A stretch of DNA of 34,075 nucleotides from positions 1 to 34,075 of the forward strand of contig WRMQ01000018.1 of the NCBI GenBank assembly GCA_009777055.1, given 5' to 3'. The notes under the pieces are model-generated. The model made no database searches. It was given only the letters and a program-made list of their open reading frames with translations, and was not told the DNA's origin. The position numbers and the translations under genes are program-made. This document shows, piece by piece, positions 6,084 through 14,289 of this stretch. Origin of the DNA: Oscillospiraceae bacterium. Lineage in GTDB: Bacteria; Bacillota; Clostridia; Oscillospirales; Acutalibacteraceae. Position 1 is the first letter of the stretch. Each line of letters starts with the position of its first letter.

Positions 6084-6351
6084 CCCCGCTTCGCGCCATG
6101 TCAGATTCTGTAAGTATTATTCCGGTTATTCACCAATATTTTTCTATTCACAGCCCTGTTATCCACAATTTAAACATTCTGTGTTTGATCTGAAGGAACA
6201 ACTATTTGTTGTTCACAGCTTATTCTGTTGTTTTAATCGGGCAAAGCGCTCTTGCGTCAAGCAGTACGGGAGTTGCTCCGGTTGTAAAGCCCCCCTACTA
6301 CGTCTACTATAAATAAGATAGATAGATTGATTTCCCGAGGAGGTAAGTCGT
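6084..6351. other. DnaA-box cluster upstream of dnaN (possible oriC or DnaA-regulated leader)
   Basis: This spacer holds one perfect DnaA box, TTATCCACA (6159-6167), and three same-strand near matches: TTATTCACC (6126-6134), CTATTCACA (6144-6152) and TTGTTCACA (6209-6217). AT-rich sequence separates and follows them. In Bacillota such clusters flank dnaA and precede dnaN, but no dnaA is present here. A moderate promoter (TTGTAA 6282-6287, TACTAT 6305-6310) would drive dnaN. The region may be the unwinding origin, a secondary DnaA-binding site, or the remnant left when dnaA moved. Confidence 0.55.
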
Positions 6352-7470
6352 ATGAAATTTTCCTGTTCCACGGCCGTGCTTTCGGAGGCCTGCCAAAACG
6401 TGCAGCGGGCCATTTCCAGCAAAACCACCATCCCCGCGCTGGAGGGCATTTTAATCCGCGCGTCGGAGGGCCAGCTGCAGCTGACGGGCTATGACCTGGA
6501 GGTGGGCATCCAGACCAGCATGGAGGCAGCGGTAAAAGAAGACGGCGTTATCGTTTTAAACGCCAAGGTATTCTGCGAGATTTTGCGCAAGCTGCCCGGC
6601 GGCAGCCTGGACTTTGAGTCCGACGCCCGCTGCCTGGCCACCATCAACAGCGGGGAGTCCCACTTCCGCATCAACGGCATGAACGCGGAGGAATACCCCG
6701 AGCTGCCCTCCATCACCGGCGGCTCGCCGCTGCTGCTGCCCCAGGAAGCGCTGCGGGACATGATCCGCCAGACCATCTTCGCCGTGGCCGTTAACCCCGA
6801 CACCAAGCCCATCCATACGGGGGTTAAATTCGAGATCACCGCGGGGGAGCTTCGCCTGGTGGCCATCGACGGCTTCCGCCTGGCCGTGCGCCGGGAGGTC
6901 ATCGCCTACGACGGCGAGGATCTGAGCTTCGTTGCGCCGCCCAAGGCTCTGCACGAGATCATGAAGCTCAGCGCGGACGGCGCGCAGGACATTGCCCTGG
7001 CCGTAGGCAAGCGGCACATCGTCTTTGAGATTGGAAAATACCACATGGTGTCCCGTCTGCTGGACGGGGAATTCATGAACTACCGCGCGGCGATTCCCGC
7101 GGAGCACCGCACCCAGCTGAGCGCTTCGGTGCGCGACCTTGTCGGGGCCATCGAGCGCATCTCCCTGATCATCACGGAAAAGATCCGCAGCCCCATCCGC
7201 TGCGACCTGACGCCGGGGCAGGGACGCATGGTGTTTTCCTGCGCCACCGGCGTGGGCACGGCCCAGGACAGCGTGGGCGCGGAGATCACCGGCGACGCCT
7301 TCGAGGTGGGCTTCAACAACCGCTTTTTGCTGGACGCCCTGCGGGCCTGCGATACGGACGAGGTACGCATGCTCTTTAACGGCGCGGTGGCGCCCGTGGT
7401 GATTCTTCCGCCGGAGGGGGACGCCTTTTTGTTCATGGTGCTGCCGGTGCGGCTGAAGACAGAGGCCTGA
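6352..7470 (+). CDS. dnaN: DNA polymerase III beta sliding clamp
   Basis: A 372-residue ring-forming clamp, three repeated clamp folds of about 120 residues. The N-terminus MKFSCSTAVLSEACQNVQRAISSKTTIPALEGILI is characteristic, as are YDLEVGIQTSM, ELRLVAIDGFRLAVRRE in the middle domain and the C-terminal FMVLPVRL, which contributes to the binding pocket for polymerase and clamp-loader peptides. The strong ribosome site GAGGAGGT precedes ATG 6352. It heads a dnaN-yaaA-recF-ribF operon and follows the DnaA-box cluster. Confidence 0.97.
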   Translation: MKFSCSTAVLSEACQNVQRAISSKTTIPALEGILIRASEGQLQLTGYDLEVGIQTSMEAAVKEDGVIVLNAKVFCEILRKLPGGSLDFESDARCLATINSGESHFRINGMNAEEYPELPSITGGSPLLLPQEALRDMIRQTIFAVAVNPDTKPIHTGVKFEITAGELRLVAIDGFRLAVRREVIAYDGEDLSFVAPPKALHEIMKLSADGAQDIALAVGKRHIVFEIGKYHMVSRLLDGEFMNYRAAIPAEHRTQLSASVRDLVGAIERISLIITEKIRSPIRCDLTPGQGRMVFSCATGVGTAQDSVGAEITGDAFEVGFNNRFLLDALRACDTDEVRMLFNGAVAPVVILPPEGDAFLFMVLPVRLKTEA

Positions 7471-7471
7471 T

Positions 7472-7756
7472 ATGCCAAATCAACCAATCAAAGTAAAAGT
7501 AAATATTGCGCCAGGCGGCCGAAGGCAAATAAAACCCGCGGTCGAAATCCTGGTGCAAACGGAGTTCATCCGCCTGGACGCTTTTTTAAAGCTGGCCAAC
7601 GCCGTGGAGAGCGGCGGCATGGCTAAGCAGATAATTCAGGCGGGCGGGGTGCGCGTCAACCGGGAGCCCTGCACCCAGCGCGGAAAAAAGCTTTACCCCG
7701 GGGATGTCGTTTCTTTCGCGGGGGAGCGCTATCTTGTGCGCGACGCGGAGGATTGA
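7472..7756 (+). CDS. yaaA: S4 RNA-binding domain protein YaaA/RlbA
   Basis: A 94-residue protein whose last ~70 residues match the YaaA S4 domain found between dnaN and recF in Bacillota: FIRLDAFLKLANAVESGGMAKQIIQAGGVRVN, then RGKKLYPGDVVSF. The S4 fold binds structured RNA; YaaA is linked to ribosome assembly in B. subtilis. The ATG at 7472 lies one base past the dnaN stop, giving a ~25-residue basic extension not present in typical 70-residue homologues; a downstream start is possible. Confidence 0.88.
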   Translation: MPNQPIKVKVNIAPGGRRQIKPAVEILVQTEFIRLDAFLKLANAVESGGMAKQIIQAGGVRVNREPCTQRGKKLYPGDVVSFAGERYLVRDAED

Positions 7757-7780
7757 ATCGCGGGGGTGCGATTTGGACCA

Positions 7781-7804
7781 GGGTTCAAATTTTTGAACCC
7801 CTAC
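7781..7804. repeat. Palindromic repeat (GGGTTCAAA family), single copy
   Basis: GGGTTCAAATTTTTGAACCC followed by CTAC, in the yaaA-recF spacer. It belongs to the window-wide palindrome family and could form a hairpin in the operon mRNA. Confidence 0.8.
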
Positions 7805-7852
7805 CCCAATCAAACCGCGTAAACAGGCAAAACAACAAGGAGTGCGAAGCAA

Positions 7853-8989
7853 ATGAATATCACAAGCTTTGCGGCTTCGCGCTTCCGGAACCTCACGCAG
7901 GTTGAGCTGGAGCCCTGCCCGGGCGTGAATGTCATTTACGGCGAAAACGGGCAGGGGAAGACCAATCTCATCGAAAGCGTCTGGCTCTTCACCGGCTGCC
8001 GCAGCTTTCGAATGGCCTCCGCCGCGCCGGGCGAGCTGATACAGCACGGCGAGGAGCGGGCGCAGCTGAGCGCGGCGTTTATCTCCAACGAGCGCGAGCA
8101 ATCTGCCGAGCTTACTTTGACAAACGCGCGAAGCGGTGAGCCGCAGCGCAGCTGCAGTCTGAACGGATTTCCACAGGAGACGCCCCGGCGGATGCTGGGG
8201 GTGTTCCCCGCGGTGGCCTTTTCCCCCGCCACGCTCTCGCTGAGCCAGGGCGGGCCCGCCGAGCGGCGGCGCTTTTTGGATATTGCCCTGAGCATGCTGC
8301 GGCCCGTCTACGCGGTTACCCTGGCGAAATACAACAAGGCCCTGGCCCAGCGCAACGCCCTGCTGCGCAAGGCCTGCCTGGAGGGCAGTGTGCCCGGGGA
8401 GCTCTTTCTCAGCTGGGAGGAGGCTCTGGCGAAGGCCGCGGCGGCTGTCATGGCGGCCCGGCGGGAATATCTGTTGAGGCTGGAGCCCCAGGCCAGATCC
8501 TTTTATGCCGGCATCTCCGGCGGGCGGGAGGCTCTTTCCCTGCAATACCAGAGCAGCGGCCTCACGGCTGAGGAATGGGCTTGCGCCGGGCAGGGTGAGC
8601 TGGCGGAGCTCTACAAAAAACGCTGGGAAAGCGGCAGGCGGAACGATATCCGCAGGCAGATTACCAGTGTCGGCCCCCACCGGGACGAGCTGCTGTTGTC
8701 CCTCGACGGCCGGAGCCTGCGCTCGTTTGGATCCCAGGGCCAGCAGCGCTCCTGTGCGCTGGCGTTAAAGCTGGGGGAGGCCTCCGTTTTGCGGGAGCTG
8801 GCGCGGGAGTGCCCCGTGGCCCTGCTGGACGACGTGATGAGCGAGCTGGACGCCCGCCGTCAGGCGGATCTGCTGGGCTATCTGGAGGGCTGGCAGGTAT
8901 TTCTCAGCTGCTGCGAGCCTTCGCATTTGCTGCACGGCAGGTGCGGAAAGGCTTTTGAAGTGAAGCAGGGCAACGTTAAAATGATTTAA
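7853..8989 (+). CDS. recF: DNA replication and repair protein RecF
   Basis: A 378-residue SMC-like ATPase that guides RecOR to gapped DNA. It starts MNITSFAASRFRNLTQVELEP, has Walker A GENGQGKTN (about 32-40), the ABC signature-like SFGSQGQQRSCALALKL and Walker B VALLDDVMSELD near residue 330. Length and domain order are normal. The 96-base spacer from yaaA contains a palindromic repeat. The usual follower gyrB is absent; ribF comes next, showing rearrangement of the origin-proximal cluster. Confidence 0.96.
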   Translation: MNITSFAASRFRNLTQVELEPCPGVNVIYGENGQGKTNLIESVWLFTGCRSFRMASAAPGELIQHGEERAQLSAAFISNEREQSAELTLTNARSGEPQRSCSLNGFPQETPRRMLGVFPAVAFSPATLSLSQGGPAERRRFLDIALSMLRPVYAVTLAKYNKALAQRNALLRKACLEGSVPGELFLSWEEALAKAAAAVMAARREYLLRLEPQARSFYAGISGGREALSLQYQSSGLTAEEWACAGQGELAELYKKRWESGRRNDIRRQITSVGPHRDELLLSLDGRSLRSFGSQGQQRSCALALKLGEASVLRELARECPVALLDDVMSELDARRQADLLGYLEGWQVFLSCCEPSHLLHGRCGKAFEVKQGNVKMI

Positions 8990-9004
8990 ATGGCAAGGTA
9001 GTGT

Positions 9005-9877
9005 ATGAAAAGATCAATTGCATTGGGTGTTTTTGACGGCCTGCACCTGGCCCATCAGGCGGTGCTGCGCGCGGCCGCGGCATATCAGGCGCAGGGCTTC
9101 CGGCCCGCCGTGCCGCTGTTCACGCCCCATCCCATGGCCCTGACCACGGGAACGCCTCCGGCCAGGCTTCTCCTCGACGGCGAGCGCGACGAGATGCTCG
9201 GCGCCATGGGCCTGGATTTGCTGCCCATGCCTTTTGGGGAGATCATGGGGCTTTCGCCCGAGGACTTCGTTGACCAGGTGCTCCTCGAAAAATATCAGGC
9301 GGGCGCGCTGAGCTGCGGCTACCATTACCGCTTTGGCAGCGCCGCGGCCGGGGACGCTGTCAGGCTGCGAAAGCTTTGCGACGCGCGGGGAATTATGCTC
9401 AGCGTAGTGCCGCAGATGGATTACCAGGATGAGCCCATCAGCTCCACCCGCATCCGCGCGGCCCTGGAGCAAGGGCGCATCGGGGACGCCAACGCCATGC
9501 TGGGCAGGCCCTTCGGTTACCGCCTCAGGGTGGAGCGGGGGGAGCGCATGGGGCGCGTTCTGGGCGCGCCAACGATCAACCAGCATTTTCCGCCGGATTT
9601 CGCCGTGCCCCGCTTTGGGGTCTACGCCTCCCGCGCCTATGTGGAGGGCGCGTGGCGCGCGTCGGTGACGAATATCGGCAGAAAACCGACCTTTGGCTTG
9701 AATGAGCTCCGCAGCGAAACGCATATTTTGGCGTACGACGGCGATCTGTACGGGCAGGAGATCGATGTGCGCCTGCACAGCTTCCTGCGGCCCGAGCGGG
9801 TCTTCCGCTCCATGGAGGAGCTGATAAAGCAGATCGGCGTAGACAAAGCCAGCAGTGGGAAAAATCATGAGAAATAA
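9005..9877 (+). CDS. ribF: Bifunctional riboflavin kinase/FAD synthetase
   Basis: A 290-residue enzyme making FMN and FAD. The N-terminal nucleotidyltransferase begins GVFDGLHLAHQAVL (the usual HxGH reads HLAH here) and contains SSTRIRAALEQGRIGDANAMLGRPF. The C-terminal flavokinase follows with GRVLGAPTINQHFP (usually LGFPTAN), FGVYAS, and NIGRKPTFG with the downstream acidic EID. It begins 15 bases after recF, and its end overlaps the next gene by 11 bases. Flavin supply is not linked to replication, so this is an operon of convenience. Confidence 0.93.
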   Translation: MKRSIALGVFDGLHLAHQAVLRAAAAYQAQGFRPAVPLFTPHPMALTTGTPPARLLLDGERDEMLGAMGLDLLPMPFGEIMGLSPEDFVDQVLLEKYQAGALSCGYHYRFGSAAAGDAVRLRKLCDARGIMLSVVPQMDYQDEPISSTRIRAALEQGRIGDANAMLGRPFGYRLRVERGERMGRVLGAPTINQHFPPDFAVPRFGVYASRAYVEGAWRASVTNIGRKPTFGLNELRSETHILAYDGDLYGQEIDVRLHSFLRPERVFRSMEELIKQIGVDKASSGKNHEK

Positions 9878-11147
9878 AACAGGAAATCAAATAAGAAATC
9901 AAACAAAAACAAAGATCATGCTGTGCGTGGCGCTGTGGGGCGGGCTGACGCTCTGGAGCGCCTGCGGCGGCGGGCCGGAGGCCCAAACACTGCCCGAGGA
10001 GCCGGCCTATCCCGCGGCGGCAGTATTTGACCTGCCCACCACGCTCATCACGGCGCAGGAGGTCACCTTCACCCAATGGGCCGCGCCGCCCGCGGGGGAG
10101 GCCGGCGCGGCCACAACAGACGCCATCACAACAACAGACACGGCCACAACAACAGACACGGCCTCCGCCACAGATTCAATCACAACAACAGCCCCGGTCA
10201 CGACAACGCGGCCAACCACCACGGAGCCGCCGCCGCCGCCGGAGATGCTGGAGCGCCATGACGAGGGAATAACGATCCCTGTGCTTTCGATGGATGAGCT
10301 GTATGCCTTCTGGCGCGCGAACCCGGTTTCTCTCGGTGTGGGCTACGCGGCGCTGCCGAGCCTGGGCCTGCCCTATAAGGCGGGCAGGCTCAACCCCGAA
10401 ACCCGCCAGAGCGCCCTGAACCACCTCAACCGCATCCGCTTTGTGGCGGGGGTGCCCGCGAATGTGACGATCAGCGACAGCTGCAGCGAGCAGGCGGAGT
10501 ACGCCGCCACGCTGATGGCCCGCAACGGGGGGATTTCCCATACGCCGGGGCGGCCCTGGGATATGCCCCAGGAATTTTACAAGAAGGCCTATGAGGGCTG
10601 CCAGAACTCCAACGTCGCCAAAACCGAGGCGGGCGACACCCTCAACAGCATGATACGGCTGTGTCTGGGCGACGCCGACAGCGGCAATCTGCCCAATCTG
10701 GGCCATCGGCGCTGGATGCTTTCCCCCGCCATGAAGCAGACGGGCTTCGGCTCTGTCAACGGCTATTCGGCCATGCATGTCACGAGCGGCGGCCTTCCGG
10801 CCGCGGACGAGCGCTGGGGCGTGGTCATGTATCCCGGGCAGACGACCCCTGTCTCGCTGATGCAGGCCGACTGGCCCTGGAGCGTCTCCTTGGACGGGAA
10901 TTACGGCATTTCCGGCGCCAGCGTCACGGTCACAAGGCGCGCCGACGGCAAGGTCTGGCGGTTCCCGGGGAACGGCGGCTATTTCAACCGCTCCGTGCGC
11001 AACACGGGGCAGCCCAACTGTCTGATCTTCCGGCCAGGCAATATCAAAATTGCCGCCTGGGAGGTCTACGACGTACGGGTCAGCGGCGTAACGAAGGACG
11101 GCCAGCCCTGGCCGATTCAATATACGGTGCAGTTTATTGACATGTAA
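9867..11147 (+). CDS. CAP/SCP-domain lipoprotein
   Basis: ATG 9867 (ribosome site GTGGGA 9855-9860) gives a basic N-terminus, a hydrophobic helix and the lipobox LWSAC with Cys33, so the protein should be membrane-anchored outside the cell. Residues ~75-120 are a Thr-rich linker encoded by near-perfect ACA/GAC triplet repeats (10108-10230), then a run of five Pro. The folded part, from about 170, is a CAP/SCP (PR-1-like) domain: LNHLNRIRFVAGVP, AEYAATLMARNGGISHTP, NLGHRRWMLSPAMKQTGFGS. A C-terminal beta-rich segment follows. CAP proteins are secreted and of varied function; no activity can be assigned. It overlaps ribF by 11 bases. Confidence 0.82.
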   Translation: MRNKTGNQIRNQTKTKIMLCVALWGGLTLWSACGGGPEAQTLPEEPAYPAAAVFDLPTTLITAQEVTFTQWAAPPAGEAGAATTDAITTTDTATTTDTASATDSITTTAPVTTTRPTTTEPPPPPEMLERHDEGITIPVLSMDELYAFWRANPVSLGVGYAALPSLGLPYKAGRLNPETRQSALNHLNRIRFVAGVPANVTISDSCSEQAEYAATLMARNGGISHTPGRPWDMPQEFYKKAYEGCQNSNVAKTEAGDTLNSMIRLCLGDADSGNLPNLGHRRWMLSPAMKQTGFGSVNGYSAMHVTSGGLPAADERWGVVMYPGQTTPVSLMQADWPWSVSLDGNYGISGASVTVTRRADGKVWRFPGNGGYFNRSVRNTGQPNCLIFRPGNIKIAAWEVYDVRVSGVTKDGQPWPIQYTVQFIDM

Positions 11148-11156
11148 CTCTGCCCA

Positions 11157-11180
11157 GGGTTCAAAATTTTGAACCCCTAC
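11157..11180. repeat. Palindromic repeat (GGGTTCAAA family)
   Basis: GGGTTCAAAATTTTGAACCC plus CTAC, directly after the CAP lipoprotein stop codon. It could serve as a hairpin at the 3' end of the operon mRNA, but no T-run follows. Confidence 0.8.
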
Positions 11181-11294
11181 CATGCCAAGTGTTCTGGTAG
11201 GAACTGAGTTTTTGTCAGAACACTTGGTTATTAGAATAGCAAGCATAGGAAGTGGGTACTCACTTCCGCATCATTAGGGGTTAGGGGTGGTCTT

Positions 11295-11846
11295 GTGAAG
11301 AAAATCTTTATAATAATTCTCATTGTGAGTCTGGTATTTTCAATATTACTGGTAGGATGTAATACTCCCATAGACAATAATAAGCATTCAGCCAAACGTA
11401 CCGATCCCGTACCGGTAGGAGAGACATTAGTATATAACGGGAATATTTCTATTAGAGGTTATAACGGCGAACCTTACAACTTTGAAATAACCTTAACCGA
11501 TGTAATACGCGGGGATGAAGCGAAAAACTTATTACAAGATGAATATATTAGTAGACATCCCGAAGATGAAGAAGAATTTATTATAGCAAAATTTAAAATC
11601 CGTTATATATCCAGCAAGAAGGATGACGAACTCAGTATTTACGGTTATTTTGACTTTGTTAGTAATGATTGGGCAAAATATTCTAATACAAATACAGTCC
11701 AGAATATAAAACCAGCATTTAAAAGTATTTATCCGGGTGGAGAAACGGAAGGATATATATGGAATATTGTAAGTAAAAACGATACCCCACTAATTGTTTT
11801 ATTAGAAAATACAAATGGCGGTTTATGGTTTAAAACAGCAGAATAA
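11295..11846 (+). CDS. AT-rich lipoprotein, DUF4352-like fold suspected
   Basis: The GTG start at 11295 (AGGGGTGG upstream) gives MKKIFIIILIVSLVFSILLVGC, a lipoprotein signal with Cys22. The mature ~160 residues are beta-rich: TLVYNGNISIRGYNGEPYNFEITLTDV, then EEFIIAKFKIRYIS and a hydrophobic C-terminal strand pattern IVSKNDTPLIVLLEN. This rhythm recalls DUF4352/MPT63-type extracellular immunoglobulin-like domains, but I do not recognise a specific family. Base composition is clearly more AT-rich than the neighbouring genes, suggesting acquisition by transfer. Confidence 0.65.
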   Translation: MKKIFIIILIVSLVFSILLVGCNTPIDNNKHSAKRTDPVPVGETLVYNGNISIRGYNGEPYNFEITLTDVIRGDEAKNLLQDEYISRHPEDEEEFIIAKFKIRYISSKKDDELSIYGYFDFVSNDWAKYSNTNTVQNIKPAFKSIYPGGETEGYIWNIVSKNDTPLIVLLENTNGGLWFKTAE

Positions 11847-11954
11847 AAGGGCAATTATTGCTTGTGACTAGCCCTAAACCTTTGTTATTTCTGGATTTCT
11901 TGAAAAGTCCTACCACAGCCGCCGCACCACAATTTTACTGAAAGGATTTTGCAT

Positions 11955-12470
11955 GTGGACTTTGTTATCGAAACAAACCGTTTGTTTCTGCGGAAACTAT
12001 CTCAAACTGATTTCGCTGATTTATGTGAAATGTTGCAGGATCCTGATGTGATGTATGCCTGGGAACACGCATTTTCAGATGAGCAAGCGCAAGAATGGCT
12101 CAATCGCCAACTCGAAAGATATGAAAAATGTGGAGTTGGCTATTGGGCAGCAATAGAGAAAGAATCAGGAAAGATGGTTGGCCAAATCGGACTGACATGG
12201 AGCGAAATCGACAACGAAAAAGTGTTGGAACCTGGATATATTCTAAAAAAGGCCTATTGGCACAGAGGGTTTGCTTTTGAAGGCGCAAAGGCATGTGTGG
12301 AATATGCTCTTAGTGAAATGGGCATTGACAAAGTCTACCTGTCTATAAGACCGGAAAACATAGCATCATTAAAAATTGCTGAAAAATTGGAAGCAAAGGT
12401 AATGGGTAAACATTATATGAATTATAACGGCAAGGATGTGTTGCATTTAGTTTATGCAATCGAAAACTGA
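11955..12470 (+). CDS. GNAT family N-acetyltransferase (RimJ/RimL-like)
   Basis: A ~171-residue acetyltransferase starting at GTG 11955, 8 bases after GAAAGGA; a TTG at 11949 is possible but too close to that site. Motifs: IETNRLFLRKLSQTDF at the N-terminus, GYWAAIEKESGKMVGQIGL (motif D region), YILKKAYWHRGFAFEGAKACVEYAL (acetyl-CoA binding, with the degenerate loop YWHRGFAFE) and RPENIASLKIAEKLEAK. Homologues acetylate ribosomal protein N-termini or small amines; the substrate here is unknown. Like the preceding lipoprotein it is AT-richer than the core, so the two genes may have arrived together. Confidence 0.85.
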   Translation: MDFVIETNRLFLRKLSQTDFADLCEMLQDPDVMYAWEHAFSDEQAQEWLNRQLERYEKCGVGYWAAIEKESGKMVGQIGLTWSEIDNEKVLEPGYILKKAYWHRGFAFEGAKACVEYALSEMGIDKVYLSIRPENIASLKIAEKLEAKVMGKHYMNYNGKDVLHLVYAIEN

Positions 12471-12526
12471 TATCTTTTTTGTCAATGAAGGACAACCCCC
12501 GCAACCAACCCCCGTAACAAACCTCC

Positions 12527-12724
12527 GTAGGGGCTCAAAAATTTGAGCCCAACGCCCACCGGACGGTTCTCTGCCGCCGGATGGTTCTCTGCTTGGGTTC
12601 AAAATTTTGAACCCCTACCAACCCCCGCAACCAACCCCCGTAACCAACCTCGTAGGGGCTCAAAAATTTGAGCCCAACGCCTGCCCAACGCCCGCCCAAC
12701 GCCCTCTCTGCCCTGGGTTCAAAT
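12527..12724. repeat. Cluster of palindromic repeats and CAACCCCCG filler before the symporter gene
   Basis: There are three full palindromes: GTAGGGGCTCAAAAATTTGAGCCC (12527-12550), GGGTTCAAAATTTTGAACCCCTAC (12595-12618) and GTAGGGGCTCAAAAATTTGAGCCC (12652-12675). A half-site GGGTTCAAAT lies at 12715-12724. The first two face each other as inverted edges. The filler includes tandem CAACCCCCGTAA and CGCCCGCCCAA words and the duplicated phrase GGACGGTTCTCTGC. Confidence 0.8.
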
Positions 12725-12756
12725 TGAAGATAAAAAAGATAAAAAGGAGGAGAAAT

Positions 12757-14289
12757 ATGGACCTGAAAACCGTCGTCGGCCCGGCGCCGGAGCAAACGCC
12801 CGAGCAGCCGCCCGTGGAAGAAACACGCGCGTCCTGGGCGACAAAGATCAATTACGGCATCGGCGCTATGGGCAAGGGCCTGAGCTACGGGGTCTATGGC
12901 AAGCTGGAAATGTTTCTGCTGGAGGTTCTGGAAATCAACAAGGCCTGGCTGGCGCCGCTGCTGTTTATTGAAAAAATCTGGGACGGCGTCAACGACATGA
13001 TGATGGGCATGGTCATCGACAACACGCATACAAGGTGGGGAAAGTTCCGGCCCTGGTGCGCCATCGGCGCGGTAACCAACGCCTTTATGGTGATTGCCGT
13101 CTTCGGCCCTCCCCAGGGCCTGCGCAATAACCCGGTGGGGCTTTTTATTTACATCACGGTCTTTTACTTTCTCTGGGATGCTACTTACACCCTGGTGGAC
13201 GTGGCCTATTACGCGATGATCCCCGCGCTTTCCAGCTCCCAGAAGGAGCGTGACCAGTTCGCGATGATCCCCCGGCTTTTTTCCGGCCTGATCGGCATCC
13301 CCATGGCCTTCACGATGAACATCGTGGAGCGCGTCGGCGACGGCGAGGGCAAGGAGGCCTGGGATACCGGGCTGTTCCGCCTGGCGGTGGTCACCTCGGT
13401 CATCTATTTAATCACCTCCCTCTACAGCGCCGCCACAACAAAAGAAAAGCTCTCTCTAAACGCCCCCCTGCCTGAGCAGGACGCAAAAAGAGAAAAGTTC
13501 TCTCTGCTTGACGCGTTAAGAATTCTTTGGAACAACAAGCAGGTGCTCGTCGTCGTGGGCGTGATGATTCTCTTCAACATGGCCTGCAACCTCACCAACA
13601 GCGCGGGCGGCTACTACTTCCTCTATGTCATCGACAACACCTCCCAGGAGGGCCTGCTCAACCTGATCAAGGGCGGCGCGCAGGGGATCGGCCTGGTGCT
13701 GTTCCCCATTGTCAGCGGGGCGCTGGGCCGCAAAAGGGTTTATTCCTCCACGATTCTGCTGCCCTGCCTCGGCTACCTCGCCATGGCGGTTGTGAACGCC
13801 GCGGTTCCCGCGCGGAGCATCTTTATCCCCCTGGCGGCGGCCACAGCCATCGCCTTTATCGGCTACGGCTCCATGTCCGTGATGCAGAGCGTGATGCTGG
13901 CCGACGGCGTGGACTACGGCGAGCACGAAACCGGCATCCGCAACGAGGGCATTATCTTCTCGATGCTCACGATGCTCAGCAAGCTGGCGGGGGCGTTCTC
14001 CTCCGTGGCGACGATGATCACCTTCAGCGTGGTGAAATTCGGCGGGGAACACGCCACCGAGGCCACCCCCCTGGCACAAAAGGGCATTTCGTTTTTGATG
14101 TATGTGCTGCCGCCGATTCTGCTTGTCGGCGCGTTTCTGCTGTATAAATTTGGCTACAAGCTCACGCCTGAGCGCATGGAGCGGGTGAAGGCGGAGCTGG
14201 CGGAGAGAAAGGCGCTTGGCGTGCTTACCATGGACGGAAAGATAATCGCAAGAAATCTTCTTATAAATGAAAGGGAAAATGATGAATAA
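12757..14289 (+). CDS. GPH-family glycoside/sugar:cation symporter (MFS superfamily)
   Basis: A 510-residue membrane protein with about 12 hydrophobic segments. ATG 12757 follows AAGGAGG closely; the longer in-frame start lies within palindromic repeats and is rejected. Family signatures: KINYGIGAMGKGLSYG in the first helix and DNTHTRWGKFRPW after the second, the GPH/MelB loop. Helix 4 shows YTLVDVAYYAMIPALS; the second half contains DGVDYGEHETGIRNEGI, also typical of GPH carriers. It imports a glycoside, pentoside or hexuronide with H+ or Na+. It overlaps tpiA by 8 bases, so sugar uptake may be co-expressed with lower glycolysis. The substrate cannot be deduced. Confidence 0.88.
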   Translation: MDLKTVVGPAPEQTPEQPPVEETRASWATKINYGIGAMGKGLSYGVYGKLEMFLLEVLEINKAWLAPLLFIEKIWDGVNDMMMGMVIDNTHTRWGKFRPWCAIGAVTNAFMVIAVFGPPQGLRNNPVGLFIYITVFYFLWDATYTLVDVAYYAMIPALSSSQKERDQFAMIPRLFSGLIGIPMAFTMNIVERVGDGEGKEAWDTGLFRLAVVTSVIYLITSLYSAATTKEKLSLNAPLPEQDAKREKFSLLDALRILWNNKQVLVVVGVMILFNMACNLTNSAGGYYFLYVIDNTSQEGLLNLIKGGAQGIGLVLFPIVSGALGRKRVYSSTILLPCLGYLAMAVVNAAVPARSIFIPLAAATAIAFIGYGSMSVMQSVMLADGVDYGEHETGIRNEGIIFSMLTMLSKLAGAFSSVATMITFSVVKFGGEHATEATPLAQKGISFLMYVLPPILLVGAFLLYKFGYKLTPERMERVKAELAERKALGVLTMDGKIIARNLLINERENDE

